Below are positions 32,805 through 32,838 of a DNA stretch of 32,838 nucleotides, in pieces. Made by a program: the position numbers and the translations under genes. The notes beneath the pieces were generated by a model. It saw only the letters and a list, made by a program, of their open reading frames with translations, searched no databases and was not told the DNA's origin. Position 1 is the first letter of the stretch. Every line of letters starts with the position of its first letter. The DNA comes from Salinivirgaceae bacterium (GTDB taxonomy: Bacteria; Bacteroidota; Bacteroidia; Bacteroidales; SZUA-534), in assembly GCA_016342715.1 (NCBI GenBank), contig JAEINW010000031.1, forward strand, positions 1-32,838, read 5' to 3'.

Positions 32805-32838
32805 ACCCAAATTGAGCGATTCTCGCTCACGATTTAGT
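32805..32838. repeat. 34-bp repeat with GAGCGA hairpin, right copy (window edge)
   Basis: Identical over 34 bp to 380-413 and in the same orientation. The hairpin GAGCGA-TTC-TCGCTC is at 32814-32828. The match reaches the last base of the window, so the true repeat may be longer. Confidence 0.85.

Larger units (their letters stand above)
32440..32838. other. Gene-free region of dispersed repeats at the right edge
   Basis: 399 bp after the CotH gene with no gene. It holds the hairpin TCCCGAT-CAAT-ATCGGGA (32471-32488, no T-run after it), the second copy of the 97-bp repeat, a GGGGAGGGTATACAAAAT fragment, the right copy of the paired-hairpin repeat and the 34-bp repeat cut by the window end. 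I see no clear intrinsic terminator for the susC operon. Confidence 0.7.

Noticed and set aside
380-32838. 34-bp direct repeats as attachment sites of an integrated element
   Set aside because: There is no integrase, tRNA or mobility gene in the window. The repeat contains the hairpins of a dispersed family, and the interval includes core housekeeping genes.

Overview
The window looks like a chromosomal segment of an AT-rich member of the Bacteroidota, probably a marine or sediment Marinilabiliales/Bacteroidales-type organism (the lineage is inference). The phylum call rests on the SusC/SusD pair, two proteins ending in type IX secretion (T9SS) sorting domains, TANNTTTG-type -7 promoter boxes and the scarcity of Shine-Dalgarno sequences. 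I recognise 20 protein genes. I see no tRNA, rRNA, CRISPR array or intact transposase gene.

Layout. Positions 1-1062 hold no gene and are a patchwork of hairpin-rich intergenic repeats. Positions 1063-9241 are a housekeeping/regulatory stretch: a DUF58 protein, a saccharopine-dehydrogenase-family oxidoreductase, a TPR-SpoIIE phosphatase, thymidine kinase, an acidic conserved hypothetical followed by rsmI, an orphan LytTR response regulator and a small ArsR-type regulator. Positions 9255-32439 are one large alpha-glucan (starch/maltodextrin) utilisation locus in two divergent arms with a LacI-family regulator between them. The minus-strand arm runs MFS sugar transporter, beta-phosphoglucomutase, GH65 maltose phosphorylase, GH13 lipoprotein, alpha/beta-hydrolase lipoprotein, SusA-like GH13. 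The plus-strand arm runs SusC, SusD, SusE/F-like lipoprotein, T9SS-sorted multidomain GH13, T9SS-sorted CotH-kinase-family protein. Positions 32440-32838 return to the same repeat families seen at the left edge.

How it works together (inference from families). The T9SS-exported amylase and the SusDE surface lipoproteins cut and bind starch outside the cell, and SusC imports malto-oligosaccharides. The periplasmic SusA-like GH13 and the second GH13 trim them, and the MFS protein brings maltose through the inner membrane. GH65 phosphorolysis gives glucose plus beta-glucose-1-phosphate, which beta-phosphoglucomutase turns into glucose-6-phosphate. No GH97 or GH31 alpha-glucosidase is present. 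A matching LacI-type operator (GRAAACGRTTGCGG) lies upstream of the first gene of both arms, so the LacI protein probably controls the whole locus.

Most interesting signals: the CotH protein (kinase fold plus lamin-tail domain plus glucan-binding-like module plus T9SS tail) inside a starch operon; the paired operators lying upstream of the promoters; a 28-bp palindromic terminator inside the susE-amylase gap; a compact three-way-junction element after pgmB whose pairing is better on the transcribed strand; a MITE-like element inside the maltose operon; and repeats with compensatory base changes that bracket the locus.
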